The notes beneath the pieces are model-generated. The model ran no database searches and was not told where the DNA came from. It saw only the letters and a program-made list of their open reading frames with translations. The position numbers and the translations under genes were made by a program. Positions 7,814 to 17,379 of a DNA stretch of 64,000 bases are shown piece after piece. How positions within the stretch are numbered: the stretch's first letter is position 1; the number at the start of each line of letters is the position of its first letter. Source of the DNA: JARFQW01 sp963842955 (GTDB taxonomy: Bacteria > Pseudomonadota > Gammaproteobacteria > Steroidobacterales > XN24); assembly GCA_963842955.1 (NCBI GenBank), contig CAWJIJ010000011.1, positions 868,001 through 932,000 of the forward strand, read 5' to 3'.

Positions 7814-8550
7814 GCCGACCCATGAGAATCCTCATCGTCGACGACGAACCGCCGGCCCGCCACCGGCTTGCGGCGCTGGTCGACGCCCTGCCCGGTTTTG
7901 ACGCCGTCGCCGAAGCCGGTGACGGCCAGGCAGCGGTCAAGGCGGTAATGAGCTGTGAACCCGATATCGTTCTTTTGGATATCCGCATGCCCGGCATGGA
8001 CGGCATCGAGGCGGCCCGCCACCTCGCCCAGCTGCCGAATCCGCCCGCGGTGATCTTTACCACCGCCTATGACGCATACGCTCTGGAGGCCTTCGACACC
8101 CAGGCCGTCGGCTACCTGCTCAAGCCGGTTCGTCGCCGGCGTCTCGCCGAAGCCCTTGAGCATGCGGTTCGGCCGACCCGCGCCCAGCTCGGCGCCCTGG
8201 CAGCGGCTCGTCCCGCGCCACGCGGCCACGTATCGGTCAGGCGGGGCGACGAGCTGCACCTGATTCCGTTGGACGATGTACGCTACTTCGAGGCGGACCA
8301 GAAATACGTCATCGTCCACCATGAGGGTGGCGAAGACCTGATCGACGAGTCGCTCAAGACGCTGGAGTCCGAACACGTGGAGCGCTTTGTCCGGGCCCAC
8401 CGGAGCCTGCTCGTGTCCGTTCGCCACATTGCCTCCCTCGACAAGGACGAGGCAGGACGGCCCGGGCTGAGGCTCAGGGGAACCGACGAACGCCTGGCGA
8501 TCAGTCGTCGCCATGCAGCTGAGATCAAGAGGAAACTGAAAACACGATGA
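7810..8550 (+). CDS. algR: LytTR response regulator AlgR
   Basis: 246 residues from the ATG at 7810, overlapping the algZ stop by four bases. The receiver domain has the acidic pair D11/D12, phospho-acceptor D57 (VLLDIRMPGMDG) and the KPVRRRRL lysine. The C-terminal LytTR DNA-binding domain begins near HVSVRRGDELHLIPL and includes VRAHRSLLVSVRHI. AlgR-type regulators bind promoters through this beta-fold domain. Its stop overlaps the hemC start, so translation of regulator and haem genes is coupled. Confidence 0.9.
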   Translation: MSRPMRILIVDDEPPARHRLAALVDALPGFDAVAEAGDGQAAVKAVMSCEPDIVLLDIRMPGMDGIEAARHLAQLPNPPAVIFTTAYDAYALEAFDTQAVGYLLKPVRRRRLAEALEHAVRPTRAQLGALAAARPAPRGHVSVRRGDELHLIPLDDVRYFEADQKYVIVHHEGGEDLIDESLKTLESEHVERFVRAHRSLLVSVRHIASLDKDEAGRPGLRLRGTDERLAISRRHAAEIKRKLKTR

Positions 8551-9473
8551 TGGAACGGATCCGGATTGCAACCCGCGAAAGCCGCTTGGCCCTCTGGCAG
8601 GCTCATCATGTTGCCGACCGCCTGCGGGAACGCTATCCCGGCCTGGCGACCGAGCTGGTTCCCATGACGACCCGCGGAGACCAGATTCTGCACACGACGC
8701 TCGCAAAAATCGGCGGAAAGGGCCTGTTCATCAAGGAACTCGAGGCCGCGATGCTGGAAGACCGGGCGGACATTGCCGTGCACTCCATGAAGGATGTTCC
8801 CGCGGATATGCCGCCGGGACTGGACATCGTCACGGTGCTGGACCGCGCAGATCCGCGCGACGCGTTTGTGTCCGGTCGGTATGAATCGTTGGCCGATCTG
8901 CCGGCCGGCGCGGTCGTGGGAACCTCCAGCCTGCGCCGCCAAGCTCAGCTCAAGCACGCTCGCCCGGACCTGGAGATCCGTCCGGTCCGGGGCAACGTGG
9001 AAACCCGCCTGAGAAAACTGGACGACGGGGATTACGACGCGATCCTGCTGGCCTGTGCGGGGCTGGAGCGGCTGGGCCTGGCCGAGCGGATCACCGACCG
9101 GATCTCCGTGGACTCCTCGCTTCCGGCCGTGGGACAAGCCATCGTCGGCATCGAGTGCAAAAACGACGCCCAGGAGCTGATCGAGCTGCTTCGCGGCATC
9201 GAGGATGCCGCCAGCCGACAGGCCATCGACGCGGAGCGGGCCTTCGCGGCCCGTCTCGAGGGCAGCTGTGAATCGCCGATCGCCGGGCATGCGGTGATCA
9301 CCCATGGCCAGCTGGTTCTTCGCGGCCTGGTCGCTGCCGCGGACGGCAGCGAGGTCCTCGCCGGGGATGTTTCGGGCCCGCCGGAGAAGGGTCCGGCGAT
9401 GGGCGTGGAACTGGCGGACGAGCTGCTAGCGCGCGGCGCGGGACCCTTGCTGGCGACCGGAAAAACGTCATGA
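8547..9473 (+). CDS. hemC: Porphobilinogen deaminase (hydroxymethylbilane synthase)
   Basis: 308 residues, usual family length. It polymerises four porphobilinogen units into hydroxymethylbilane. Visible landmarks are IATRESRLALWQA at the start, KIGGKGLFIKELE, HSMKDVPADMPPG (substrate arginine/aspartate region), GTSSLRRQAQLK, and the dipyrromethane-cofactor cysteine C241 in LEGSCESPIAGH. The start overlaps the algR stop (ATGA) and the end overlaps the hemD start, placing it in the algZR-hemCDXY unit. Confidence 0.96.
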   Translation: MMERIRIATRESRLALWQAHHVADRLRERYPGLATELVPMTTRGDQILHTTLAKIGGKGLFIKELEAAMLEDRADIAVHSMKDVPADMPPGLDIVTVLDRADPRDAFVSGRYESLADLPAGAVVGTSSLRRQAQLKHARPDLEIRPVRGNVETRLRKLDDGDYDAILLACAGLERLGLAERITDRISVDSSLPAVGQAIVGIECKNDAQELIELLRGIEDAASRQAIDAERAFAARLEGSCESPIAGHAVITHGQLVLRGLVAAADGSEVLAGDVSGPPEKGPAMGVELADELLARGAGPLLATGKTS

Positions 9474-11988
9474 CCGGCGCGCCGCTCGCAGGATTGGGCA
9501 TCCTGGTGACGCGGCCCGATCCGGAGGGCACCAGCCTGGCCGCCCGGCTGGCCGCCGACGGCGCCAGTGTCTGGTCGCTCCCGGCCGTGGACATACAAGC
9601 CCGGGAGCCCGACGGCGCAGCGCTGGAGGCTGCGCATGAGGCTCTGAACACGGCCTTGTTCGTATTCGTCAGCCGAAACGCCGTTCGATTCGGCATCGAG
9701 GCGCTGGGGGCGGCGCCGGAGCGGTGCCTGGCGGTGGGGCCGTCCACTGCCAGGGAACTGGAGCAGGCAGGCGCAAGCCTGCTTGACCGGTCTGGCGGAT
9801 TCGACTCCGAGGCCCTGCTGGCCCTCGATGTTCTTGCCGCACCTGTAACAGATCGGGTATTCATCGTCCGCGGCCAGGGCGGCCGGCCGCTCCTGGGGGA
9901 AACCCTCGCCGCCAGGGGCGCGGATGTGACCTACCTGGAAGTCTATGGGCGGGCGGTACCCGACCCCGATCCCACTCTGCTGGCCGAAGTCCTCGGCGCC
10001 TGGCGGCACGGCGGCATCGACGTTTATACGGCTACGAGCGTGGACATCTTCACGCGCCTGCAGGATCTACTAGGCTCTGAGCACGAGCAGTTGCTGTCCG
10101 GCACCTCGCTGGTGACTGCCAGTGAGCGTGTGATAAAACGGGCCGCAGAAGGGGGGCACCGGGCGGAGCGATTGCTGGCCGCAGCCCCCGACGATGCCAG
10201 TCTCGCCGACGCCCTGGCGGCGTGGTGGGACGGCGGGCAGAAGCGAACCGGGAAGGCCGCCATGCAAAAAGAAGACCACGGCCCGGACAAACAGCCGGCA
10301 CTCGACGAACCGGAGAACCAAGCGCCCATAGATCCGGAGAATCCGGGTATCGAGCGTTCGGACGAGACCCACCCCGCCCAGGAACGCGAGAGTGACAAGC
10401 GCGGGGGCAGCGGCCTGGCAACCGTTGCCCTGCTGCTGGCCCTGGCCGCACTGGGACTCAGCGGCTTCATGTGGTGGCTCGGCCAGGGGCAGGACAATGC
10501 CAGTGTCACCGAGACGGCCCGGCTGGAGGGGGGTATCAACCGGGTCGATACCGGCCTGAAGAATATTGAAAGCCGGCTGGCCACCGTCGAACGGGAAGCC
10601 AGCGACGCGACCCGCCGCGCGGACACGCTTCGCACGGAGGTCTCCACTCTGAAATCCCGGAACCGGGATCTCGAGACCCGACTGGCCTCCGTAGCAGCGG
10701 ACGAATCACCCGCATCCAGATCCGACGGTCCCGTCCTCGCGGAAACCGAGTACCTGCTGCGGGTCGCCGTCAGGGAGGTGGGACTGACCGGGCGACCGGA
10801 CGTTGCGGCCGCCGCGCTAAGGGCCGCGGACCGCAACCTCGCTGACCTGGACGAGCCCCGCCTGCAGCCCGTCAGGAGCCAGATCGCAGACGATCTCAAC
10901 GCATTGGAAAGCGCGGAGCGCGCCGATACCGCGGGTATTGCGCTGCGTCTCGGCAGCCTGGCCGGGCGGGTAGATACTCTGACCCTGGCCGGCAGCCTTG
11001 CACCCGAGGGCTCGACCTTCGGACCGGTAGACGACGGAGCACCCGCGGCGTCCGGCTGGGACCGCATGGTGGGCAAGGTGAAGGCGTTCTTCACGGATAT
11101 GTTCCGGGTGCGCGCCGTGGAGGGAGACATTCGGCCCACCCTCGCCCCGGAGGAAGCCTTTTTTCTTTACCGAAACCTCGAACTGGACCTGAAAACCGCT
11201 CGCCTGGCGGCCCTTAATGAGGATCCGACCGGCTACCGGGAGGCCTTGCGGGCCGCGCGGGGCAACCTTGATCGCTATTTCAACAAGGATGATCCTGGCG
11301 TGCAGGGCATGCTCGAGATTCTCGGTGAACTCGAAGGGATATCCGTGGAGACCCGCTACCCCGACATCAGCGGGTCCCTGGCGGCCCTTCGGTCCCTTGA
11401 AACCGTAAATACGCCTCGCGTCGTGAAGCCGCCAGTGCCCGGGCCATCTTCGACGCCAGCGGCGGAGGCCGAGGCCACGGAACCGGAGGTGGAATCCGAG
11501 GGCGAGATCACCATCGACAGCGACTCCGGCCCGGGCGACACGCGTGACACCGATGGAACCGCCGACCCGGCACCGGCTGCCCCGCAGCCACCGAGACGGA
11601 TGCGGAATCCGAGGGCGAGATCACCATCGACAGCGACTCCGGCCCGGGCGACACGCGTGACAACGATGGAACCGCCGACCCGGCACCGGCTGCCCCGCAG
11701 ACCGAGACGGATGCGGAATCCGAGGGCGAGATCACCATCGACAGCGGCTCCGGCCCGGGCGACACGCGTGACACCGATGGAACCGCCGACCCGGCACCGG
11801 CTGCCCCGCAGACCGAGACGGATGCGGAATCCGAAGGTGAGGTCGAGATAGAGAGCGGCACCGACGAACCGGAAACCGGCCCGGACGACAGTGAACCGTC
11901 CCCGGATGACCCGGACGAATCCGAGGCCGACGAGCTGGAGGAGGCGGTGCAGGCGGTACAGGCGCTGCCCGAACCGACCCGGTTATGA
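9470..11988 (+). CDS. hemD/hemX: HemD-HemX fusion, frameshifted in a tandem repeat near the C-terminus
   Basis: Residues 1 to about 255 are uroporphyrinogen-III synthase (LAGLGILVTRPDPEG, FVSRNAVRFG, YTATSVDIFTRL). Without a stop the frame runs into a HemX-like part: an acidic linker, one membrane segment (ATVALLLALAALGLSGFMWWLG), a coiled coil and a helical periplasmic region. HemD-HemX fusions are known in gammaproteobacteria. From about 11490 the tail consists of 37-residue (111-base) acidic repeats. The copy beginning near 11585 has two extra bases (CAGCCACCGAG against CAGACCGAG), which throws the frame and ends it at 11851. Restoring the frame carries it through two more copies to TGA at 11986-11988, overlapping the hemY ATG. 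The intended product would be 838 residues. Confidence 0.85.
11490..11850 (+). repeat. 111-base tandem repeat in the hemX tail
   Basis: The block starting GAATCCGAGGGCGAG recurs at 11492, 11605 and 11716, with a further partial copy at about 11827. Spacings are 113, 111 and 111, so the first interval holds two extra bases. Each unit encodes a 37-residue acidic segment with GEITIDS, GPGDTRD and ADPAPAAPQ. Near-identity between units suggests recent expansion and makes the region prone to slippage or assembly error. Confidence 0.85.
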
Positions 11989-13187
11989 AGTTCGGGACTC
12001 TGGCCCTGATTGCCCTTGCGCTGGGTGCCGTCGCCGCCCAGTTTCTCATTGTTGATCGGGGCTATGTGCTGATTCAGACCCACGGTCATGCCATCGAGAT
12101 GTCCGTCCCCGGACTGATCCTGGCCCTGCTCCTGTTGTACCTGGCCGTCCGTGGTCTGGTTTGGCTTTTTCGGACCCCCCGGCGCATGGGCAAGGCGGCC
12201 GGGCGCTACAAGACACGGCGCGCGGAGCGGGATGCCACCCGCGGCCTGATCCAGCTGGCCGAGGGGCATTACGCGAAGGGAGAGAAACTGTTGGGCCGGG
12301 GGATCCGCGACAGCGAGGGCCCGCTGGCCAATTACCTCGGTGCCGCTCGGGCGGCCGATTGCCAGGGCCAGGCCGAGCGCCGCGACGAATGGCTGCGGCT
12401 CGCCGAGAGCCGACACCCGAACGCTTCCGCGGCGGTCCTGCTCACCCAGGCCGAGCTGGAGATGTGCAGCGGCGAGAACGAGCGGGCGCTGGCCACGCTG
12501 CGGCGGCTGGAGGCGGAGCATCCCGGAAACCCCGTCGGCCTGTGCCGGCTCGCGGAGATCAGCGAAACCCTCGGCGACTGGGAGGGTCTGCGACGTCTCG
12601 TGCCGAAACTTCGCCGGCACCATGCCATGAACGACGCCGCCCTGAACGAGCTGGCGATTCGCGCCGAGTGCGCCTATCTCGCCCAGGTGGCCGCCGCAGG
12701 CAACGCCGATGCCCTGCGCTCGGCATGGACCTCGGTGGTCCGCGACCTGCAGCGGGATCCCCGCGTCATCGCCGCCTACGTCCGGGCCGGGATGCCACTG
12801 CTGGATAACGAACAGCTGGAGAAAATGCTCCGCAAGGACATCGAGCGCCGATGGGACTCCAGCCTCGTCCGGCTCTACGGCGAACTCACGCCGCCGGACG
12901 CCGCGGCTCACCTGGCACGCGCCGAACGCTGGCTTCTCAAACACGGGAACGACCCGGATCTGCTGCTCACCGCCGCCCGCCTGTGCATGCGCAATCAGCT
13001 CTGGGGCAAGGCCCGGAGCTATCTCGAAACCAGCCTCGCGGTGCGGCCGGATGCCGAGGCATACCAGGTGTATGGCCGGCTGCTCGAGGAAATCGGTGAG
13101 CCTATGGGGGCTTCTGAAGCCTTTCGCCTGGGCCTGGACCTGGCTACCGAACCGGACGTTCCCCGACTCACGGGACCGGCAGGCTAG
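11985..13187 (+). CDS. hemY: Haem biosynthesis-associated TPR protein HemY
   Basis: 400 residues. Two N-terminal membrane segments (LALIALALGAVAAQFLI and SVPGLILALLLLYLAVRGLVWLF) are followed by an all-helical, alanine/leucine-rich cytoplasmic part with TPR-like repeats (YAKGEKLLGRGIRDSEGPLA and similar). This is the proteobacterial HemY_N protein, not the protoporphyrinogen oxidase of the same name in Gram-positives. Its exact role is unsettled. The ATG overlaps the restored hemX stop (ATGA), which supports the corrected hemX frame. It ends one base before the convergent reductase gene. Confidence 0.9.
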   Translation: MKFGTLALIALALGAVAAQFLIVDRGYVLIQTHGHAIEMSVPGLILALLLLYLAVRGLVWLFRTPRRMGKAAGRYKTRRAERDATRGLIQLAEGHYAKGEKLLGRGIRDSEGPLANYLGAARAADCQGQAERRDEWLRLAESRHPNASAAVLLTQAELEMCSGENERALATLRRLEAEHPGNPVGLCRLAEISETLGDWEGLRRLVPKLRRHHAMNDAALNELAIRAECAYLAQVAAAGNADALRSAWTSVVRDLQRDPRVIAAYVRAGMPLLDNEQLEKMLRKDIERRWDSSLVRLYGELTPPDAAAHLARAERWLLKHGNDPDLLLTAARLCMRNQLWGKARSYLETSLAVRPDAEAYQVYGRLLEEIGEPMGASEAFRLGLDLATEPDVPRLTGPAG

Positions 13188-14213
13188 TCAGGCATCGCTG
13201 GCCAGCGCGGCCGTATCGGCGGCGAATTCGAAGGAATCGAAATGCAGTCGGTCTGCACGCAGACCATGGACGGGAAACTGCGCCTGAATCGCCGAGATCA
13301 TGGGCGGGGGCCCGGATGCGTAGACGGCGAGGCGGGACATATCCGGATAGTCCGCGATCACTGCCTGATGCACCCAGCCGGTCCGCCCGGTCCAGTCCGG
13401 GTCAGGTTCCGAAAGAACCGGCGTATAGCGAAAACCGGCCAGCCCGGACTGCCATTGTTCGATACGCCGCGCCGCATAGAGATCCACCTCCGAGCGGACC
13501 CCCCAGTAGAGATGTACCGGTCGTTCAAGGCCCTTGTGCCGGCCCTCTTCGAGCATGGCGCTCAACGGCGCCAGACCGGTACCGCCACCGACCATGACAA
13601 TCGGCTCGGCCTCGTCCTCTCGCAGGAAAAACCCGCCCAGGGGACCCTCGAGACGCAGTAACGAGCGTTCCTTGAGCTGGTCGAACACGAAAGCCGTGAA
13701 GTGCCCGCCGGGTACCCGGCGAACATGGAGTTCCAGGGGAGAACCGGCGCTGGGCGGGCTGGCAATGGAAAAGCTCCGGCGGCGGCCGTCGCGCAGGAGG
13801 ATATCTACATACTGGCCCGCCATGAACATGAAAGGCTCGACCGAAGGCAGCTTGAGATAGACAGCCATGACGTCCGGGGCGAGGCGCTCCATTCGCTCCA
13901 CGCGGCAGGGCAAGCGGCGGATGCGCACATCCGCCGGGGTTTCCATCGGCCGCGCTTCGATCACGAGATCCGAAACCGGGCGGGCAACACACAGCAGGGC
14001 CTGGCCCTGCCGGGCTTCGTCTTCGGTCAACGCCGGCGGGAAACCGCCCGGATATGTTACCTGGCCGTCGATGATCCGCGCCCGGCATGACATGCAGCTG
14101 CCGCCGCGGCAGCTATGGGGCATGTTCAGCCCCGATCGTAGCGCCGCCTCGAGCACGTTCTCGTCATCCCTCGTCTCGAAGGACTCGCCGCCTGGTTGTA
14201 AAGTAACTCGCAT
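13188..14213 (-). CDS. 2Fe-2S/FAD/NAD(P)H oxidoreductase (CDP-6-deoxy-glucoseen reductase-like)
   Basis: 341 residues. The N-terminal plant-type ferredoxin domain has the cluster ligands in CRGGSCMSC (residues about 35-43) plus a distal cysteine in ALLCVARP. It is followed by an FAD-binding barrel (RRRSFSIASPPS) and an NAD-binding domain (VMVGGGTGLAPLSAM). The architecture matches reductase subunits such as AscD/phenol hydroxylase reductase; many gammaproteobacterial copies are labelled CDP-6-deoxy-delta-3,4-glucoseen reductase, though no dideoxysugar genes are nearby. A GGGAG ribosome site precedes the ATG. The electron acceptor is unknown. It abuts hemY tail-to-tail. Confidence 0.85.
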   Translation of the reverse strand: MRVTLQPGGESFETRDDENVLEAALRSGLNMPHSCRGGSCMSCRARIIDGQVTYPGGFPPALTEDEARQGQALLCVARPVSDLVIEARPMETPADVRIRRLPCRVERMERLAPDVMAVYLKLPSVEPFMFMAGQYVDILLRDGRRRSFSIASPPSAGSPLELHVRRVPGGHFTAFVFDQLKERSLLRLEGPLGGFFLREDEAEPIVMVGGGTGLAPLSAMLEEGRHKGLERPVHLYWGVRSEVDLYAARRIEQWQSGLAGFRYTPVLSEPDPDWTGRTGWVHQAVIADYPDMSRLAVYASGPPPMISAIQAQFPVHGLRADRLHFDSFEFAADTAALASDA

Positions 14214-14237
14214 GAACTCCCTTCCGTATACCGCCGG

Positions 14238-15131
14238 ATGCTAACGGAATCGATGCCCGCCGGGCTGACCGTCGTTGGCTGCGGCTACACCGGCCGGCGC
14301 CTGGTCCTCCGTGCCCGGGACGCGGGCCTCACCGTTACGGCGCTGGTCCGCTCGAAAGCCGCGGCCGACACCCTCGCAGCCCTCGGGGCCGCCTGTCGCC
14401 GCCTGGATCTGGACGTTCCGCCGAAATCCGCGGACGCCGCTGATGTCGCAGGCCGCAGCCTCGTATATATGGTGCCTCCACCGGCAACGGGCGTCGAGGA
14501 CACTCGGGCACAAACCTTCCTGGAAAGTCTGCAGGACCGGCCGCATTCCATCGTTTACGTCAGCACGTCCGGCGTTTACGGCGATTGCGGCGGCGCTCGC
14601 GTGAACGAAGACACCCCGATCCGGCCGATGAGTGCCCGGGCAAAGCGCCGGGCCGCGGCCGAGGCAGCGTTCCGGACATGGAGTTCGGACACGGGCGTGC
14701 CCGTGCGCATTCTCCGGGTTCCCGGGATTTACGGACCTGGCCGGCTCCCGGTAGACCGCATTCGCCAGGGCGTGCCCGTTCCCGAACCCGGCGCCAGCGG
14801 GCCCGGCAACCGTATCCACGTGGAGGACCTGGCTCGCATCTGCCTCGCGGCGGCCTGCTACGACGGCGAGTGCGAGGTTTTCAACGTGGGCGATGGCGAC
14901 CACCGTGACATGAACGCCTACTTCGGGGCCGTGGCCGATGCCTGCGGCCTGCCGCGGCCTCCGGAGCTCCCGATGAGTCAGCTGCTGGAGCAGATCTCTC
15001 CCGCCATGGCCAGCTTCCTGACCGAGTCCCGGGAGCTCGACCTCACACGGCTATTCGGAGAACTCCGCTTCAGCCCGCTGTACCCGCGTTTCGAGGCGGG
15101 CCTGGAGGCTAGCCTGGCCGCACCGGACTAG
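14238..15131 (+). CDS. NAD(P)-binding SDR/epimerase-like protein (YeeZ type)
   Basis: 297 residues. GLTVVGCGYTGRRLVLRA is a Rossmann glycine loop near the N-terminus. YVSTSGVYGDCGGARVNE and RILRVPGIYGPGRLPVDRI are the extended-SDR landmarks also seen in NAD-dependent epimerases; the usual YxxxK is altered (ARAKRRAAAE follows). It resembles E. coli YeeZ, whose substrate is not established. An internal ATG at 14253 is an alternative start. It is divergent from the reductase with only 24 bases between starts, so the two promoters must overlap. Confidence 0.75.
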   Translation: MLTESMPAGLTVVGCGYTGRRLVLRARDAGLTVTALVRSKAAADTLAALGAACRRLDLDVPPKSADAADVAGRSLVYMVPPPATGVEDTRAQTFLESLQDRPHSIVYVSTSGVYGDCGGARVNEDTPIRPMSARAKRRAAAEAAFRTWSSDTGVPVRILRVPGIYGPGRLPVDRIRQGVPVPEPGASGPGNRIHVEDLARICLAAACYDGECEVFNVGDGDHRDMNAYFGAVADACGLPRPPELPMSQLLEQISPAMASFLTESRELDLTRLFGELRFSPLYPRFEAGLEASLAAPD

Positions 15132-15138
15132 CCGTTGC

Positions 15139-15777
15139 TCAGGGTCGGCTGCGGGGGCTGTCCAGCCACTCGATCAGCGGGCCCCACTGCTCCCAGTCAG
15201 GCCAGGCCAGATACTCGGGAAGCTCGAAAATACCCAGCCCCCGAGAGTAGGCGCGGATGTAGTTCTGGGCCTCCCGCAGGGTTGCCACATAGGGCACGCC
15301 GATTCCCCTTAGCGCGGCATCCAGCTCATCGAAAATGATCGTGCCCTCCCGGATCCGGTTCGCAACCACGGCAATCCGCGCCTGGCGGCGCGCCACCTTT
15401 CCGAGGTCCGCCAGCTCCGCCACGAATCGGGTCGTTGCCCGCATGTCGATCTTCGACGGCAGCACCGGCACGAGAATGGTCTCGGCCCGGCGCACCAGCT
15501 CGTTGAGCTCCCGCCCATGAGTCCGGGCCGGCGCGTCGATGATGAGCACCTCCGTGCCCCGGGGAACGGCACGCAGTCCTTCCTCGAAGGCTGCTACCGC
15601 CGGGATGGCCGGCGCGTCGGGCGGACGATCTTCCGCCCAGTCCAGGGCGGACTGCTGCGGATCGAAATCCGCCAGCGCCACGGGAACTTCCTGTAGCGCG
15701 TAATAGCTCGCCAGGTTGGTGGCCAGCGTGCTCTTGCCGCAGCCGCCCTTGGCGTTCATCACCATAATGTGACGCAT
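15139..15777 (-). CDS. ParA/MinD-like ATPase
   Basis: 212 residues from the ATG at 15777, which has GGAGG seven bases upstream; a TTG two codons earlier lacks this spacing. It begins with the deviant Walker A NAKGGCGKSTLATN and continues with ADFDPQQSALDW and VLIIDAPARTHGRE, typical of small orphan ParA proteins. No parB or parS is adjacent, so chromosome partition is unlikely. Orphan members position other cargoes or regulate diverse processes. It is convergent with the epimerase gene (7-base gap) and lies after ubiD on the same strand. Confidence 0.8.
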   Translation of the reverse strand: MRHIMVMNAKGGCGKSTLATNLASYYALQEVPVALADFDPQQSALDWAEDRPPDAPAIPAVAAFEEGLRAVPRGTEVLIIDAPARTHGRELNELVRRAETILVPVLPSKIDMRATTRFVAELADLGKVARRQARIAVVANRIREGTIIFDELDAALRGIGVPYVATLREAQNYIRAYSRGLGIFELPEYLAWPDWEQWGPLIEWLDSPRSRP

Positions 15778-15834
15778 TCCCAAACCTCCACGTCCATGCC
15801 GGTTCTCAGCCCCTGGGCGGCCCGGCGTCCCTAC

Positions 15835-17307
15835 CTAACCCTTGTCGATACCCAGCTCCGGCCACAGCGCGTCGATTCGCTCGACGACGTCTTCGGACAT
15901 GCGTATCGGCGTTCCCCACTCCCGGGTGGTTTCACCCGGCCACTTGCTCGTCGCATCCAGGCCCATCTTCGATCCGAGCCCGGAAACCGGCGAGGCGAAA
16001 TCAAGATAGTCGATTGGCGTATGTTCGACGATGGTTGTGTCCCGCGCCGGATCCATCCGGGTCGTCATTGCCCAGATCACATCCTGCCAGTTGCGCACAT
16101 CGACGTCGTCGTCGGTGACCACCACGAACTTCGTATACATAAACTGGCGCAGAAACGACCAGACTCCGAACATGACCCGTTTGGCATGCCCCGGGTACTG
16201 CTTGCGAATGCTTACGACAGCCATCCGGTAGGAGCAGCCCTCGGGCGGCAGATAAAAATCGATGATCTCCGGGTACTGCTTCTGGAGAATCGGGACAAAA
16301 ACTTCGTTGAGAGCAACCCCGAGTATCGCCGGCTCATCTGGCGGCCGGCCGGTGTAGGTACTGTGGTAGATCGGATGGTCCCGCCAGGTCATCCGTTCCA
16401 CCGTAAACACGGGGAAATGCTCGACCTCGTTGTAATAGCCGGTATGGTCACCGAAGGGTCCTTCCGGTGCCGTGTCGCCGGCGGCTATGTGGCCCTCCAG
16501 GACGATCTCCGCGCTCGCCGGCACCTCCAGGTCGGAGCCCACGCACTTCACGAGTTCGGTGCGCCCTCCGCGCAGCAGGCCGGCGAACGCGTACTCCGAC
16601 AGGGTGTCGGGAACCGGCGTGACTGCCGCGAGGATTGTGGCCGGATCGGCGCCGAGGGCCACGGCTATCGGAAAGGGCTCGCCAGGATGCGCCTTCTGCC
16701 AGTCCTGGAAATCCAGCGCTCCGCCCCGGTGGGACAACCAACGCATGATCAGGCGGTTCTTCCCGATGACCTGCTGGCGGTAGATGCCCATATTCTGTCT
16801 CGCCCGTTCGGGGCCCCGGGTAACGACCAGTCCCCAGGTGATCAGCGGACCCGCATCCCCCGGCCAGCAGGTCTGTACCGGGAGCATGCCGAGATCCACG
16901 TCCGGCCCTTCCGCCTGGTTGCCCTGGCAGGGCGCGCTGCGCACGGTTCGCGGCGCCATGTTCATCACCTGGCGGAAGATCGGCAGCTTCTGCCAGGCGT
17001 CTCGCATGCCCTTCGGAGGGTCCGGCTCCTTGAGGAACGCCAGGAGCCGGCCAATGTCCCGCAGGGCCTCGACCGAATCCGCCCCCATGCCGAAAGCAAC
17101 CCGTTCGGGCGTGCCGAACAGGTTGGCCAGCACCGGGATTTCGTGGCCCACCGGGTTTTCGAACAACAGGGCGGGGCCGGCGCGGCGCAAGGTGCGGTCG
17201 CAGATCTCGGTCATCTCGAGCTCCGGGCTGACCGGGCTCGCAATCCGCTTGCACTCGCCGCGCTCTTCCAGAATGCGCAGGAAGTCTCGCAGGTCCTGGT
17301 ATTTCAT
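15835..17307 (-). CDS. ubiD: 4-hydroxy-3-polyprenylbenzoate decarboxylase UbiD
   Basis: 490 residues from the ATG at 17307, which has GGAGG nine bases upstream; the in-frame extension upstream runs into the dapF promoter. UbiD uses prenylated FMN to decarboxylate the ubiquinone precursor. Landmarks include MKYQDLRDFLRILE at the start, MNMAPRTVRSAPCQG, NMGIYRQQVIGKNRLIMRW, EGPFGDHTGYYNEVE and the catalytic-region acidic residues. Other coenzyme Q genes (ubiE, ubiJ, ubiB, ubiK) are elsewhere in the window. It is divergent from dapF. Confidence 0.95.
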   Translation of the reverse strand: MKYQDLRDFLRILEERGECKRIASPVSPELEMTEICDRTLRRAGPALLFENPVGHEIPVLANLFGTPERVAFGMGADSVEALRDIGRLLAFLKEPDPPKGMRDAWQKLPIFRQVMNMAPRTVRSAPCQGNQAEGPDVDLGMLPVQTCWPGDAGPLITWGLVVTRGPERARQNMGIYRQQVIGKNRLIMRWLSHRGGALDFQDWQKAHPGEPFPIAVALGADPATILAAVTPVPDTLSEYAFAGLLRGGRTELVKCVGSDLEVPASAEIVLEGHIAAGDTAPEGPFGDHTGYYNEVEHFPVFTVERMTWRDHPIYHSTYTGRPPDEPAILGVALNEVFVPILQKQYPEIIDFYLPPEGCSYRMAVVSIRKQYPGHAKRVMFGVWSFLRQFMYTKFVVVTDDDVDVRNWQDVIWAMTTRMDPARDTTIVEHTPIDYLDFASPVSGLGSKMGLDATSKWPGETTREWGTPIRMSEDVVERIDALWPELGIDKG

Positions 17308-17335
17308 CCGGTCGTGCCTCCGATGTGGCGCGCTC

Positions 17336-17343
17336 ACTATAAT
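17336..17343. promoter_or_regulatory. Overlapping divergent -10 elements for dapF and ubiD
   Basis: On the plus strand TATAAT (17338-17343) is a perfect -10 box about 37 bases before the dapF ATG. Read on the minus strand, the overlapping TATAGT (17341-17336) is a good -10 for ubiD, with a weak -35 TTTCAT 17 bases away (17364-17359). No good -35 is seen for dapF. RNA polymerase could probably occupy only one direction at a time. Confidence 0.45.
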
Positions 17344-17379
17344 GACGCGTCCTTGCGCATGAAACCCTGGAGCCCTTCC

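Noticed and set aside
11508..12944. 478-residue minus-strand frame opposite hemX and hemY
   Set aside because: Ser/Gly-rich antisense of the repeat and hemY; no ribosome site or domain.
15769..17379. A long open frame upstream of and in frame with dapF, giving an 819-residue protein
   Set aside because: The extra part is antisense to ubiD, has no family resemblance, and dapF has its own start, ribosome site and -10 box at 17338-17380.
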